The translations under genes were made by a program, and so were the position numbers. Below, in pieces: positions 22,224 to 31,289 of a stretch of 64,000 bases of DNA (its first letter is position 1; each line of letters starts with the position of its first letter). A model generated the notes under the pieces. It was not told the DNA's origin and did no database searches. It saw only the letters and a list, made by a program, of their open reading frames with translations. Origin of the DNA: Methylovulum miyakonense HT12 (GTDB lineage Bacteria > Pseudomonadota > Gammaproteobacteria > Methylococcales > Methylomonadaceae); contig NZ_KB913025.1 of NCBI RefSeq assembly GCF_000384075.1, forward strand, positions 1,520,719 through 1,584,718, given 5' to 3'.

Positions 22224-22442
22224 TTAAACCCTCAACAATGCTTTTGCCATCCTTTCTGAAAGCTGTTCTTCAACAAATTGCGGCTCATTGGGTGGATAAA
22301 GTTCTACTTCATCCAATTCGAAGTTGTATTCCTTGCCTAAGGCAATCAGTTCCCTGATTTTCTGTACGGCCAGCAGTTTTTCCTTTAGCTCAGGGTCTGT
22401 TTTGGCCTGTTCGGAAAAGGCTTTGATTTGTGCTATTGACAT
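22224..22442 (-). CDS. Nif11-family small protein
   Basis: The 72-residue protein matches the Nif11 family. It starts MSIAQIKAFSEQAKTDPELK, followed by KIRELIALGKEYNFELDEVE. Nif11 proteins occur in nitrogen-fixation regions and, in expanded form, as leader peptides of ribosomal peptides. No peptide-modifying enzyme is nearby and there is no Gly-Gly leader end, so a nif-related role is more likely. It is the last gene of the nif transcript, 60 bp after the preceding gene. GGAGCA precedes the ATG. Confidence 0.75.
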   Translation of the reverse strand: MSIAQIKAFSEQAKTDPELKEKLLAVQKIRELIALGKEYNFELDEVELYPPNEPQFVEEQLSERMAKALLRV

Positions 22443-22502
22443 GGTGTTGCTCCTTTTTAAAGGTGCTTTGCTTGATGGGCAAAGCGGTTGATGAAAAAAT
22501 GT

Positions 22503-23492
22503 TTAAACGCCATACGGCGACTGTATCCAATCTTTCAGGACGGCGGCGTCGCGTTCGGGTAGATAAGAAAAATCCCCGCTGATGTCATTGAATACGGCGA
22601 CCCCGCATTGTGGGGGTATCCATTTGTTTTTAAGCATGTAAAAAAACCACGCAAAGGGATAGCCTGCCTGACGGTCAAAACGGGTGAGCAGGTTATGTAG
22701 CTGCACGCCTTTTTGGCCTCGCAGGTCTTCCAGTTGTGGCAAGTTTTTGGGCTGGGTGTTGATGATCTCCACGTTGATCTGCTGTTCGCCGAAACGTCCG
22801 GTGTTACGGAACGGGCGCACGATCCAATCATCGGACAACAGGGCTTTTTGCTGGGCGCTGCTGCGGTTCCAGTCATCCATAAAGCGTTGCACCGGATGTT
22901 GGTCGGGGTGGTATTTGTTGATTTCGCCCATGAACACGGGCACATCGGTTTTACGCCGATACGCGTAACGGGCGGTGCCGATGCCGAAGGTGTCGACATA
23001 TTCGGGGGACAAGGGGTCGATGAACTCCTCCAAATCGTCTGGCGGGCAGGTATTGCTGACCAATAGGCGGTCAGACATTTCGCGGATTTTGTCGATGTCC
23101 ACTTGGATGAAGTCTTCCGCTTTGCGGCCAGTTTGGATGACAAAATATAAGGTGTTGCCGGTTTGCCGTGTGGCGATCAGCTGTTGCTCGCGGGTGTGGT
23201 CGATCAGGGTTTGTAAGTCCTTGCCGCATTCTATAAAGGTGCGCTCCGTCCATTCCACCAAATCGCTGGCGATACGCTTGCCGTGCATATCGACAATGCC
23301 GCCCAAACGGTACCATTCGCTGCCCGTGCGGGCTAGGCGCACCGGACAATCGGGTATCAAGGCTTGGATTTTTGCCAACAATTGCCCGTCATTTTGGCCC
23401 GGCAAGGTGTTTTTGCACAGTTTTGCCAATTGTTGCCCGTCCAATGGGGACGCGACCGGGTGCGTCTGAAAAAGGGGTTCCGCCATCATCAT
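22503..23492 (-). CDS. Nif-operon protein of unknown function (329 residues)
   Basis: I do not recognise a domain. The protein is soluble, with no signal peptide or membrane segment. It has RLGGIVDMHGKRIASDLVEW near residue 63, a Cys-Pro-Pro-Asp-Asp stretch near 148, and a Trp/Tyr-rich C-terminal half (YPFAWFFYMLKNKWIPPQCG). Its first ATG overlaps the stop of the LRV gene (ATGA; three ATG codons in a row occur here), so it is translated with that protein. Its fixed place between the LRV Fe-S protein and Nif11 suggests a nitrogenase-associated role. Confidence 0.78.
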   Translation of the reverse strand: MMMAEPLFQTHPVASPLDGQQLAKLCKNTLPGQNDGQLLAKIQALIPDCPVRLARTGSEWYRLGGIVDMHGKRIASDLVEWTERTFIECGKDLQTLIDHTREQQLIATRQTGNTLYFVIQTGRKAEDFIQVDIDKIREMSDRLLVSNTCPPDDLEEFIDPLSPEYVDTFGIGTARYAYRRKTDVPVFMGEINKYHPDQHPVQRFMDDWNRSSAQQKALLSDDWIVRPFRNTGRFGEQQINVEIINTQPKNLPQLEDLRGQKGVQLHNLLTRFDRQAGYPFAWFFYMLKNKWIPPQCGVAVFNDISGDFSYLPERDAAVLKDWIQSPYGV

Positions 23493-24271
23493 ATTTCCGG
23501 TGTTGGATTTTGGGCTTGCACATGGGGATGCCCGGACAAGCGTTCCCGTACCGCCGCCCGTACGTCGGGTTCCGGGTCATCGGCCAACGCGGCCAACGCT
23601 TCGGGCGCCACCCGTTGCACGGCGGTATAGCGCACCACCCAATCAGGGTCTGCCAATAAAGCAACGGCATCGTCAGGTTCCATGCGCCCGGCGACGATGC
23701 GCCGGACTTCGGCGGCGTCGTCATGCGCCATCAACCCTAAGCTGACTTCCGGCAGGCGCTCGGCGACCACTTGCCTGACTTGTACGTCACGGTCACGGAT
23801 GAGCCGGAACAAGCGCCCTTGCGGTAAGCGTCTGGCGACGGTCAGGCGCACAATGTAATCAGGATCCGCCGCCAATTGTTCGAGATTTTCCGGCGCGATA
23901 CGGTCAGCCACCGTCATCCGCACTTCGCGGTCACTGTCGTTGATGAGCGCGGGCAACTGCGATGGGGGCAAACGGTAGGCAACGGCGCGCCTGACCACTT
24001 CATCCCCGTCGTTGACCAGTTCCGCCAACGCTTTCTGCGGGGCATAACGCACGGCTATCGCCCGGCGTTCCCAAAAAGGGTCATGCAGGAAATGTTCGGC
24101 GTAAGCCGGGTTGACACGCAAAAACCGGTCGATTTGCCGTCCGCTTTCAGCGGAAATGCAGGTGTCGCCGGGCATGCAGCGGCCCGCCAGCAAGGTTTTG
24201 CCGCGAAACGGGCAAAGGCTGCAATCGGCGATAGGGACGGTAACGGGGCTTTCTCGACCGGGCATAGGCAT
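23489..24271 (-). CDS. [4Fe-4S] leucine-rich repeat variant (LRV) protein
   Basis: The 260-residue protein has an N-terminal cluster motif with Cys17, Cys20, Cys32 and Cys38. About eight LRV repeats of 24 residues follow, such as DYIVRLTVARRLPQGRLFRL and DWVVRYTAVQRVAPEALAAL. This architecture is that of the Azotobacter vinelandii LRV protein, which is also encoded near nif genes. The function is not established; a scaffold or redox-sensing part in nitrogenase assembly is plausible. It overlaps the next gene by 4 bp. Confidence 0.88.
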   Translation of the reverse strand: MPMPGRESPVTVPIADCSLCPFRGKTLLAGRCMPGDTCISAESGRQIDRFLRVNPAYAEHFLHDPFWERRAIAVRYAPQKALAELVNDGDEVVRRAVAYRLPPSQLPALINDSDREVRMTVADRIAPENLEQLAADPDYIVRLTVARRLPQGRLFRLIRDRDVQVRQVVAERLPEVSLGLMAHDDAAEVRRIVAGRMEPDDAVALLADPDWVVRYTAVQRVAPEALAALADDPEPDVRAAVRERLSGHPHVQAQNPTPEI

Positions 24272-24274
24272 TGT

Positions 24275-24541
24275 TTAGTCAGGGATAATTTCGGCAACGA
24301 CGATGCCGGTTGCCGTTTGGTAATCGGTGGTCAGGCATAAGCAGTGCTCACGGCCGTCTATCAAATATAAATTGAATTTTTCCAGTTCCAGCACAGGGGT
24401 ATTGTTGGGCAAGTCGTCATCCATGCAATAGGTGAAATGGATGGGTTGGTAATCTTGCCTGAGTGTTGACACGGTATCGTCGTCTAAACCTAGGGTTTGG
24501 ATTTTTCCGGCGATGGCTTGGAGTTGTTCGGTTGTTATCAT
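24275..24541 (-). CDS. DUF6129-like nif-associated protein
   Basis: The 88-residue acidic protein resembles the small DUF6129 proteins encoded in nif operons between nafY-type and LRV genes. Recognisable parts are the N-terminal helical MITTEQLQAIAGKIQTLGL, the FTYCMDDDLP stretch, and REHCLCLTTDYQTATGIVV. GGGGA sits six bases before the ATG at 24541, which decides the start. It ends only 3 bp before the LRV gene, so the two are co-transcribed. The function is unknown. Confidence 0.65.
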   Translation of the reverse strand: MITTEQLQAIAGKIQTLGLDDDTVSTLRQDYQPIHFTYCMDDDLPNNTPVLELEKFNLYLIDGREHCLCLTTDYQTATGIVVAEIIPD

Positions 24542-24558
24542 GCTAATCCCCTTTTTTT

Positions 24559-24656
24559 GGTAGGGTGGGCAAGCTCTCCTGCCCACCATGTGTGTCCGTA
24601 GCAGGCGGGCAGGACAGCATCGCCTAAAGCACCTGCTGTGGCTTGCCCGCCTTACG
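24559..24656. repeat. Family C-like palindrome within the nif operon
   Basis: GGTAGGGTGGGCA at the left and TGGCTTGCCCGCCTTACG at the right form imperfect complementary arms, with inner GGGCAGG-type hairpins. The element lies in the gap between nafY and the DUF6129-like gene. Confidence 0.55.
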
Positions 24657-24669
24657 GATTAACCGCTAA

Positions 24670-25374
24670 TCACCCAACCGCTTCCTGCCCAAACTTAAAC
24701 CGTTCACCCGCATCAATGCCCATCGCTTTTGCCAACCACGGCGGCGGTGAACCGGCCATGACGGTTTGCAATTGGCTGATGATGCCGGCAAGGCTGGCCA
24801 CTTCGTCCAGTTTCATCGGATGGATACCCAACCGGACGATTTTAGCCGCCGCCGGGCCACCGACCGATGCGACATAGAGCACTTTGCAATCCTGGATCTG
24901 TTCGGCGCGGTAGACGTTTTTGTCGTCCACCACCAAACCTTCGGGGATTTCGGCGGTGCGGATGCCGATCAGCCGCGCTTCCTCGGCATTGACTTGGTAG
25001 ACCATAAACCAAGCACAAGCCCCAAAATGCCCGTTGACATGGATGGCGTCATCGCTGGCGCAGGCAATGCGTACCGAATTGGGCAGGTCGCCGTCTTGGT
25101 ACGCTTGCGTGGCAGGCAGGATTTTTTCCGGGGCGGTGTTGCTAAGGATCTTTAAAGCCTGTTGCAACACCGTGCTGTCGACTTGGGCAAGCGCGCCGCC
25201 ATCGGCTTGGCGAAAGGTCTCCAAAGCGATGGTGGCGATTTTGCTTTCGGTCATAGGTGCCTCCACACAATCGGACAATACGGCGAGCAGCCGTTTGCTA
25301 TCGGTGTTGGGTAGGGCGCGGGCGGCTAGGGCGATGCGTAAGGCCAGTTCCCGTGACAGCGCGTTCTGGCTCAT
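24670..25374 (-). CDS. nafY: NafY/NifY-type FeMo-cofactor-binding protein
   Basis: The 234-residue protein has an N-terminal helical domain of about 100 residues and a C-terminal NifX/NifB-like dinitrogenase iron-molybdenum cofactor domain. The latter includes VRIACASDDAIHVNGHFGAC and VASVGGPAAAKIVRLGIHP. The two-part layout matches the gamma/NafY or NifY proteins that hold apo-dinitrogenase or FeMo-co during nitrogenase maturation. NifY and NafY cannot be told apart from this sequence alone. It follows the ferredoxin gene by 4 bp. Confidence 0.85.
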   Translation of the reverse strand: MSQNALSRELALRIALAARALPNTDSKRLLAVLSDCVEAPMTESKIATIALETFRQADGGALAQVDSTVLQQALKILSNTAPEKILPATQAYQDGDLPNSVRIACASDDAIHVNGHFGACAWFMVYQVNAEEARLIGIRTAEIPEGLVVDDKNVYRAEQIQDCKVLYVASVGGPAAAKIVRLGIHPMKLDEVASLAGIISQLQTVMAGSPPPWLAKAMGIDAGERFKFGQEAVG

Positions 25375-25378
25375 GGCC

Positions 25379-25579
25379 TTATGCCTCTAGCGGTAAGATG
25401 CAGTTGTCTATCGGACAGACCTTGACGCATTGCGGCACGTCAAAATCGCCTTCACACTCTGTGCAAGTGCGTTTGTCAATCTTGAAGACCACAGGGCCTT
25501 CGGTGATGGATTGGGTGGGGCAAACGGGTTCGCAGTCACCGCAGGAAATGCAGTCTGCTTCAACAATATAAAGGGCCAT
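25379..25579 (-). CDS. fdxN: 2[4Fe-4S] ferredoxin of the nif operon
   Basis: The 66-residue ferredoxin has ligand sets CISCGDCEPVCPT and CTECEGDFDVPQCVKVCP. The second has an insertion between its second and third cysteines, as in Allochromatium-type ferredoxins. Its ATG overlaps the nifT stop (TAATG). It may donate electrons to nitrogenase or to cofactor assembly. The exact fdx subtype name is tentative. Confidence 0.85.
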   Translation of the reverse strand: MALYIVEADCISCGDCEPVCPTQSITEGPVVFKIDKRTCTECEGDFDVPQCVKVCPIDNCILPLEA

Positions 25580-25803
25580 TAGTCTTCTCCTGAATCTAAG
25601 CGTTTTGCGCGTAAGGTGATGGGGAAGTCGGGCATGGCAATGGGCTCAAAGTAGTATTTTGAACCATCCGCCAGCAGGACTTCACCGCCCCATTTGTCAG
25701 CGGTGTCAAATTCGACGGATTCCGCGACTTCTTCCAAGTCTTTTTTCGGCACGTAGAAGACCAACTTGCCTTCCGGGTTCTTTTTCAACATGACGCTAGG
25801 CAT
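25579..25803 (-). CDS. nifT: NifT/FixU family protein
   Basis: The 74-residue protein matches NifT, with MPSVMLKKNPEGKLVFYVPK at the start and VEFDTADKWGGEVLLADGSK in the middle. NifT commonly follows nifHDK and is not essential under laboratory conditions; its role is unknown. The ATG at 25803 is preferred because family similarity begins there and GGAG lies just upstream. It overlaps the ferredoxin gene. Confidence 0.9.
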   Translation of the reverse strand: MPSVMLKKNPEGKLVFYVPKKDLEEVAESVEFDTADKWGGEVLLADGSKYYFEPIAMPDFPITLRAKRLDSGED

Positions 25804-25840
25804 TGGGGTTCTCCGTTGGGATTTTTTGACAAGGCATGAG

Positions 25841-25974
25841 TAGGTTGGGTTACGACTGCATGGATGCAGAAGGTAGGGCAACGCATGGAGCAGTTGCCGA
25901 GCGATAGACGTAACCCAACATTCAATGCAGGTTATGTCGGGTTACGCTATCGCTAACCCGACCTACATTTACCT
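25841..25974. repeat. Palindromic repeats between nifK and nifT
   Basis: Two adjacent hairpins are present. The first has arms GGTTGGGTTACG and CGTAACCCAAC and carries the CATGGATGCA core also found at 13580. The second has arms GTCGGGTTACGCTA and TAGCGATAGCG...CCGAC type complementarity at 25936-25974. They separate nifK from the downstream accessory genes. Confidence 0.7.
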
Positions 25975-25978
25975 ACAG

Positions 25979-27550
25979 TTAACGGATCAAATCGTAGTTG
26001 TAATCCGTGGTGCCCATGCCTTTGGTTTCTTTGTCCAACTGCTCCAGCACTGCGTTGACCAAGGTGGTCAGCATGTAAATCGCGCCTTCGTAACCTAAGG
26101 TGGTCATTCTGTGCAGATGGTGGCGGTCAAAGATAGGGAAGCCGATACGGATCAATGGCACTTCGTCCGCTTCGCCTTTGTAGAAGGTGTCGCGTTGGAT
26201 GAATTTGCCGTAGGAGTTGCCGATCATGAAGTCCGGTTTGTTGGTGAACATCAAGGAGCGGAAATGCCACAAGTCACGGCCAATGTGGATTTGGGTGTTT
26301 TTGCCATAAGGCGATGCCGCGCAGATTTTTTCCATTGCTTTCAGCCAACGTTTGTTGGCGTGGTTGCACAATACGTCTGATGGCTCTGCACCCAGTTCCA
26401 ACAAGAATTTGGTCATACCCATGACGAAATCGGCATCACCGTACAATGCAAACTTTTTGCCATGCAGCCAAGCGTGCGAGTCAGTGATCATGTCCACCAA
26501 ACGTCCGCGCTCCAATTCCAATGAGGCAGGGATTTCTTTGCCAGTCAGTTTTGAGATGGTCATCAAAAATTCGTCAGTCCATTCCAAGCCCATCGGGATG
26601 TTGATGGCGGTCGCTGGTTGATGCCAGATGTTTTGCACGAATTTCTTGGTTTTTTCCAATTGCCAAGGTTGCAACAGGAGGGTGTCGATGGCGTTAGGCG
26701 CGTCTTTGACTTCCGCTTGGGTCGTGCCGCCGGAATACATGCGGAAAGTGCCATCGGCAGGGGTGTCAAGGACTTCGGAAGGGTCGCTCAACAAGGAATA
26801 ATCCACGCCCATTTCTTTCATCATGCGGTGCATGACGCGGAAATTGCCCAAGTAAGTTTCAAAGCCTGGCACCAGGTTGATTTTGCCATTGCTGCCGACG
26901 GCTTTGCCTTCCATGTGGTTGAGCGTGAAATACTTCGCCATGCCTTCGAACATATTGTCCCAACCCGTGGTGTGGCTACCGACGAAGCTTGGCGTGTGCG
27001 CGAATGGGGTCGGGTAATCTTGCTCGATATGGCCGGCTTTTTTGGCGTTGTTGATGAACGCGTTCAAGTCGTCACCGATCACTTCCGCCATACATGTTGT
27101 TGATACAGCGATGATGTCGGGTTGGTACAAGGCTTTGGCGTTTTCCAAACCGGCGAACATGTTTTTTTGTCCGCCAAAAACGGCCGCGTCTTCTGTCATT
27201 GAGTCGGATACACAAGAGATCGGCTCTTTGAAATGACGGTTGAAGTAAGTACGGAAGTACGCGACACAACCTTGCGAACCATGGACGTAGGGCATGGTTT
27301 TTTCAAAACCCAAGGCACATAAAACCGCGCCTAAGGGTTGGCAAGCTTTGGCAGGGTTGACGGTCAAGGCTTCACGGTTGAAGTTCAGCTCTTGGTATTC
27401 CTTGGTGGTCGTCCATTGGAACACTTCATCAATTTTTTCTTGCTCATGGCGTTCTTCATAAGCAGCGCGTTTGTTAGCCAGATTGTCCTTATATTCGTCA
27501 GTTCTGAATAAAGGATAGCTGGGTTGGATGTTATCGACTTCTTGGCTCAT
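25979..27550 (-). CDS. nifK: Nitrogenase MoFe protein beta chain NifK
   Basis: The 523-residue beta subunit supplies half of the P-cluster ligands. Cys70 lies in NPAKACQPLGAV, Cys95 in HGSQGCVAYFR, and the third in VSTTCMAEVIGDD. The length is the same as the Azotobacter protein. It works with NifD as an alpha2beta2 tetramer in the cytoplasm. TAGGAGATTACC precedes the ATG. The 221-bp gap to nifD holds a strong palindrome. Confidence 0.97.
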   Translation of the reverse strand: MSQEVDNIQPSYPLFRTDEYKDNLANKRAAYEERHEQEKIDEVFQWTTTKEYQELNFNREALTVNPAKACQPLGAVLCALGFEKTMPYVHGSQGCVAYFRTYFNRHFKEPISCVSDSMTEDAAVFGGQKNMFAGLENAKALYQPDIIAVSTTCMAEVIGDDLNAFINNAKKAGHIEQDYPTPFAHTPSFVGSHTTGWDNMFEGMAKYFTLNHMEGKAVGSNGKINLVPGFETYLGNFRVMHRMMKEMGVDYSLLSDPSEVLDTPADGTFRMYSGGTTQAEVKDAPNAIDTLLLQPWQLEKTKKFVQNIWHQPATAINIPMGLEWTDEFLMTISKLTGKEIPASLELERGRLVDMITDSHAWLHGKKFALYGDADFVMGMTKFLLELGAEPSDVLCNHANKRWLKAMEKICAASPYGKNTQIHIGRDLWHFRSLMFTNKPDFMIGNSYGKFIQRDTFYKGEADEVPLIRIGFPIFDRHHLHRMTTLGYEGAIYMLTTLVNAVLEQLDKETKGMGTTDYNYDLIR

Positions 27551-27640
27551 GGTAATCTCCTACGCGCCACTAATCTGTGGACGACGTTATGGGGGGAAGA
27601 ATTTGTTGTTCCGCATTCCTACGCGATGCAAGGAATCGGA

Positions 27641-27762
27641 TGTAGGTTGGGGTGTACCCATAGGGCATAAAAGGTACGGACCCCAACATGGGCGTTTCCG
27701 TACCCCTGTTGTTGGGGTTCCTATCGTTTCATGCCCTTTAGGGTATACCCCAACCTACGGTT
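27641..27762. repeat. Long palindrome between nifD and nifK
   Basis: Complementary arms GTAGGTTGGGGTGTACCC and GGGTATACCCCAACCTACG bound the element. Nested arms AGGGCATAAAAGGTACGG and CATGCCCTTTAGGG extend the pairing. It is a member of the family C group and could act as a processing or stability element that sets the NifD/NifK ratio. Confidence 0.78.
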
Positions 27763-27771
27763 TTGCGTTCC

Positions 27772-29250
27772 TTACGCAGCGACTTTCACCGCTTCGCTAC
27801 TCGCATCGGTTTTCCACGGTGCTTTCACTTGTTTCCAGCAAGGGTTATTGATCGTCATGTCCATATCGCGGGCGAAGATGGCGAAGCCGTCATAGCCGTG
27901 GTAGGGGCCGGAATAATCCCAAGAGTGCATTTGCCGGAATGGCACGCCCATTTTTTGGAAAATGTATTTCTCTTTGACGCCGGAGCCGACCAAGTCAGGT
28001 TGGACTTTCTTGACGAACTCTTCAAACTCATAACCGGTGACATCGTCGTACAACAAGGTGGCGTTGCCCATTTCTTTGATGGTACGGTCATAATCGTCGT
28101 TGTGGCCGAACTCATAACCGGTACCGACCACTTCCATGCCCAAATCTTCATAAGCACCGATGACGTGGCGTGGACGCAAACCGCCGATGTACAACATCAC
28201 GCGTTTGCCTTCCAGGCGAGGTTTGTATTTGGCGATAACGGCTTCATATTCCGCTTCGTAGCGTTTGATGACGCGTTCCGCACCTTCTTTGATGGTGTCA
28301 TCAAAGTGCGAAGCGATGCGGCGCAAGCTTTCGGCGATTTTGGTCGGGCCGAAGAAGTTGTACTCAATCCAGGGGATTTTGTACTTTTCTTCCATGTGCC
28401 GGGCGATGTAGTTCATCGAACGGTAGCAATGGATCAGGTTCAGCTTCACTTTGGGCGTGTTTTCAATTTCTGCAATGGTGCCGTCGCCGGACCATTGGGC
28501 GACCACGCGCAAACCCATTTCTTCCAACAAAGTACGCGAAGCCCAGGCATCGCCGCCGATGTTGTAGTCGCCGATCACGGCCACGTCGTAAGGCGTGGTC
28601 GGGAAGCTGTCGTCGCCGTCACGGTTGCCTAAGACCCAATCGCGGATAGCGTCGTTAGCGATGTGATGGCCTAACGATTGCGACACGCCACGGAAGCCTT
28701 CGCAACGGACTGGCACAACCGGTTTGTTGATTTCCTTGTTGCCTTTCTTGGCGACCGCTTCAATATCGTCACCGATCAAACCAATCGGACATTCGGATTG
28801 GATGCTGATGCCTTTATGTAGCGGGAACAAACCTTCGATTTCGGTGATGATTTTCGCCAGCTTTTTGTCGCCGCCGAACACGATGTCCTTTTCGGTGAAA
28901 TCAGAAGTGAAATTCATGGTGCCGAAGGTGTTGACACCTGTGGTACCGACGTAATAGTTACGGCGACCGGCGCGGGAATATTGGCCGCAGCCGACCGGGC
29001 CGTGGCTGATATGGATCATGTCCTTGATCGGGCCCCAGACCACACCCTTTGAACCGGCATACGCGCAACCACGGATGGTCATCACGCCAGGCAAAGATTT
29101 GCGGTTGGAGGTGATACATTTATTGGATTTTTCGAGTGACTGGTCGTTGACCGCCAAATGTTTGGCGCGGTCCTTTTTGGCCTGTTCGGGATAAATTTCC
29201 AGAACTTCCTGAATCAACGCTTCGGTCTCTTCTCTGGTTAAAGCTGCCAT
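27772..29250 (-). CDS. nifD: Nitrogenase MoFe protein alpha chain NifD
   Basis: The 492-residue alpha subunit binds FeMo-co and half of the P-cluster. P-cluster cysteines are Cys62 ([15 protein letters not shown]) and Cys88 ([14 protein letters not shown]), with a third in [11 protein letters not shown]. FeMo-co ligands are the Cys of [11 protein letters not shown] and the His of [14 protein letters not shown]. Features are those of a Mo-type enzyme rather than the V or Fe-only forms. TTAGGAGATTCAC precedes the ATG. Confidence 0.97.
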   Translation of the reverse strand: MAALTREETEALIQEVLEIYPEQAKKDRAKHLAVNDQSLEKSNKCITSNRKSLPGVMTIRGCAYAGSKGVVWGPIKDMIHISHGPVGCGQYSRAGRRNYYVGTTGVNTFGTMNFTSDFTEKDIVFGGDKKLAKIITEIEGLFPLHKGISIQSECPIGLIGDDIEAVAKKGNKEINKPVVPVRCEGFRGVSQSLGHHIANDAIRDWVLGNRDGDDSFPTTPYDVAVIGDYNIGGDAWASRTLLEEMGLRVVAQWSGDGTIAEIENTPKVKLNLIHCYRSMNYIARHMEEKYKIPWIEYNFFGPTKIAESLRRIASHFDDTIKEGAERVIKRYEAEYEAVIAKYKPRLEGKRVMLYIGGLRPRHVIGAYEDLGMEVVGTGYEFGHNDDYDRTIKEMGNATLLYDDVTGYEFEEFVKKVQPDLVGSGVKEKYIFQKMGVPFRQMHSWDYSGPYHGYDGFAIFARDMDMTINNPCWKQVKAPWKTDASSEAVKVAA

Positions 29251-29311
29251 GTGAATCTCCTAACGGATGCCATGGGTAATCCCCCATAGGCATGGTTTGA
29301 GGAATATAAAC

Positions 29312-29403
29312 GTAGGATGGGCTGTATCCTTTAGGGCATAAAAGGTATGGAGCCCATCGCTAACCTTTGGGATTGATGGGCTTCCTCGCGTCAGCCCATC
29401 CTA
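29312..29403. repeat. Family C palindrome between nifH and nifD
   Basis: The arms GTAGGATGGGCTG and CAGCCCATCCTAC are exactly complementary. An inner GGGCTTCCTCGCGTCAG segment resembles the copy inside nifJ (13552-13667). The element fills most of the 169-bp nifH-nifD gap. Confidence 0.82.
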
Positions 29404-29419
29404 CGCACTGCGGTCAAGA

Positions 29420-30337
<918 letters not shown>

Positions 30338-30347
30338 TTACCGATAA

Positions 30348-30363
30348 AGCAATGGCTGTGCCA
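30348..30363 (-). promoter_or_regulatory. Sigma-54 promoter of nifHDK
   Basis: On the minus strand the sequence is TGGCACA, then GCCA, then TTGCT. The invariant GG and GC are separated by the required 10 bp, and the match to TGGCACG-N4-TTGCW is nearly perfect. It lies about 47 bp upstream of the nifH ATG. Confidence 0.9.
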
Positions 30364-30460
30364 ATTGCATAAATGTTTTTAATTATATGATTTATATGGC
30401 TATTATTTATGCATTTTGGATAAGCGCGACGTTGCCTTTCCCACAATTTTGTTTTGCCGA

Positions 30461-30476
30461 TGTAAGCTTGCTTACA
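30461..30476. promoter_or_regulatory. NifA upstream activator site for nifH
   Basis: The sequence TGTAAGCTTGCTTACA is a perfect TGT-N10-ACA site and also a full palindrome. It is about 100 bp upstream of the -24 element, the usual distance for NifA binding. Confidence 0.88.
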
Positions 30477-30727
30477 GTGTGGTTATTGCCAAGCGGGGTT
30501 TTGGTGCTTGGCTATGGGGGGCGGGGGCGTTATGCCGACTGGCGCCTAGGCGGCCCACATGTTGGCGCATCATTAGAACATCCCTGTTTCTAGGTTTTGC
30601 ATGGAAAATTTTTTACACCCCGCCTTCACAATTGCCATCTTCCTGTTCTTGCATCCTTATAATCACAAAGGCCCAAGACCAAGCCCCGCTTTCTGAAAAC
30701 CAAGCGTTAACGGTAGTGGCCCCTTAA

Positions 30728-31145
30728 GTTAAGGATGACGGGCTGTATCGTTCTTGGGCAAAAATAGAATGCCTCAGTTTTGATGTTGAGGAGGTTAGTG
30801 AAAGCGCTATTGAGACTGTGAAAGAATTATTTTATGTCCACGAAAATCACGAAAAAACACGAAAGTGTAAAACCAGATTAAATATAAGTTATTGAAAATT
30901 ATTATTTAAGTGTTTCGTGTTTTTTGTGGGCAATCATTAATTCTTAGAGCATTTTGCAATACTTTCACACAGTCTCCATTGATATTGCCGTCCGTGAAAT
31001 CCATGACGACGGCTGCCCTGGTGATCCAGACATCGTCCCGGTGGTTGACCGTTTCCGCCTATTGCGTGGGTCAAAAAAATTGCTTTGGTACAATTTTGTG
31101 GAAGACGGGTTTGTCGATTACAAGCCACAAAACATCCGTAGGTAA
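30728..31145 (+). pseudogene. Possible decayed gene between nifH and the divergent operon
   Basis: Two stretches read like protein. The first, 30728-30830, gives DDGLYRSWAKIECLSFDVEE and continues into helical sequence, with an in-frame TAA just before it and no start. The second, about 30980-31145, gives DIAVREIHDDGCPGDPDIVP and ends QNIRR. Between them is a family D palindrome (30834-30940). This looks like one gene broken by a stop and a repeat. I recognise no family, and the NifA site for the divergent operon lies 11 bp after it. Confidence 0.3.
30834..30940. repeat. Family D palindrome
   Basis: TGTCCACGAAAATCACGAAA at the left pairs with TTTCGTGTTTTTTGTGGGCA at the right. A copy with the same arms lies at 47334-47387 between hupD and hupC. 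Confidence 0.75.
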
Positions 31146-31156
31146 ACCCTTTAAAT

Positions 31157-31172
31157 TGTCAGGAAACTGACA
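31157..31172. promoter_or_regulatory. NifA upstream activator site for the SIR2 operon
   Basis: The sequence TGTCAGGAAACTGACA is a TGT-N10-ACA site. It ends 65 bp upstream of the -24 element at 31238, a workable distance for an IHF-assisted or direct NifA contact. Its outer bases also form a palindrome. Confidence 0.75.
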
Positions 31173-31237
31173 AAGCCTGTCCTCCTTTTTCCTTATATAA
31201 TCCATTGATAATCAAAGATATAAAAATATCCAAAAAC

Positions 31238-31253
31238 TGGATTGGATTTTGCA
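31238..31253 (+). promoter_or_regulatory. Sigma-54 promoter of the SIR2 operon
   Basis: The sequence is TGGATTG, then GATT, then TTGCA. GG and GC are separated by exactly 10 bp and the -12 half is perfect. The -24 half departs from TGGCACG after TGG. The SIR2 ATG lies 37 bp downstream. Confidence 0.7.
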
Positions 31254-31289
31254 TAAGCATTAGCTATTTAATCCATCAAGGAGTTTTCT

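Noticed and set aside
22224-22442. Nif11 protein as precursor of a ribosomally made peptide
   Set aside because: No Gly-Gly leader end, no core peptide and no modifying enzyme or exporter nearby.
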